A stretch of DNA of 5,796 nucleotides from assembly GCA_905210385.1 (NCBI GenBank), contig CAJLWS010000103.1, forward strand, positions 1 through 5,796, in the 5' to 3' direction. This document shows, one piece after another, positions 5,486 through 5,796 of this stretch. Below the pieces are notes generated by a model. That model worked only from the letters and a program-made list of their open reading frames with translations, made no database searches and was not told where the DNA came from. Each line of letters begins with the position of its first letter. Position 1 is the stretch's first letter. The position numbers were made by a program, and so were the translations under genes. The stretch comes from an uncultured Eubacteriales bacterium (GTDB lineage Bacteria > Bacillota > Clostridia > Oscillospirales > Oscillospiraceae).

Positions 5486-5796
5486 CCTGCCCCTCACCCC
5501 GGAGGAGCGGGAGGAGCTGGCCCGGCGGGTGTCCGGCCTGACCCGCCGCCCCGCCCTGGCGGCGGTGTGCCTGGGGGAACTGCCAGCCTTTGTCCGGCAG
5601 GACTGCGCCGCCTGCGGCCTCTATCTGGAGCAGTACGCCCTGCCCTTGGGGCTGGGGCAGGCCGATCTGACCGACCTGCTGGAGGGCCTGGCCATGCGGG
5701 CCGACTTGGGCGGGGTGCTCCTCTGGCCGGACCTACCTGCGGGGTGGGACAGATCGGCCATTGTGGGTTCCCTTCCCCTGGACAAGGGCCTGAACG
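5469..5796 (+). CDS. Divergent FolD-like protein (methylenetetrahydrofolate dehydrogenase/cyclohydrolase fold), 5' part
   Basis: An open frame from ATG 5469 runs uninterrupted to the window edge (109 codons). The start has GGGGAGG (5453-5459) nine bases upstream and overlaps the end of lgt by 17 bases, so it should be cotranscribed and coupled. The pattern resembles the N-terminal catalytic domain of FolD: PALAAVCLGELPAFVRQDCA (28-47) lines up with the PxLAxVxVGxxxAsxxYVxxK region, GGVLLWPDLP (81-90) with GILVQLPLP, and SAIVGSLPLDKG (96-107) with the IxPxKDVDG end. The usual catalytic Tyr and Lys appear as F41 and D45, the Gln of VQLPLP as W86, and DVDG is not recognisable. It is thus either a non-catalytic or repurposed relative, or a different protein of similar fold. 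The NAD(P)-binding domain would lie beyond the window. Confidence 0.6.
   Translation, partial: MAARFDLPLTPEEREELARRVSGLTRRPALAAVCLGELPAFVRQDCAACGLYLEQYALPLGLGQADLTDLLEGLAMRADLGGVLLWPDLPAGWDRSAIVGSLPLDKGLN

Noticed and set aside
5243..5497. Minus-strand frame opposite the end of lgt
   Set aside because: It is a shadow of the GC-rich Lgt tail, with no start signals.

Overview
The window looks like chromosomal DNA from a GC-rich member of the Clostridia, probably an Oscillospiraceae gut anaerobe of the Flavonifractor/Pseudoflavonifractor kind. That placement is inferred from three things: strong AGGAGG-type ribosome binding sites with consensus sigma-A promoters, the ylxM-ffh gene pair, and a Firmicutes-type YmfF/YmfH M16 peptidase pair next to lgt. 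No mobile element, tRNA, rRNA or CRISPR array is visible.

Left part (1-1622), all read leftwards: the N-terminal two thirds of the Ffh GTPase domain region (cut by the window edge), preceded by ylxM (SRP accessory HTH protein), with a near-consensus promoter around 1008-1036 and a cluster of GTTGT/ACAAC inverted repeats at the start site. A perfect 21-bp-arm inverted repeat (1053-1096) separates this operon from a small XRE-type regulator with one C-terminal membrane helix (1185-1622), which has its own promoter and a dyad over the -35 box.

Right part (1769-5796), all read rightwards: a divergent extended -10 promoter and a structured 5' leader drive a tight apparent operon. It contains ymfF-like M16 protein (no HxxEH), ymfH-like M16 protein (HFLEH present), lgt (prolipoprotein diacylglyceryl transferase) with an extra hydrophilic C-terminal tail, and the start of a divergent FolD-like protein that overlaps the end of lgt and runs off the window.

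The common theme is protein targeting and envelope maturation: SRP delivers membrane and secreted proteins, and Lgt lipidates prolipoproteins. The M16 pair probably forms one heterodimeric protease, because the zinc site is seen only in the second subunit and the R/Y substrate-binding pair only in the first. Most of this is conserved housekeeping content. The points most worth a second look are the FolD-like protein without recognisable catalytic residues, the large palindrome, and the two operator-like dyads.
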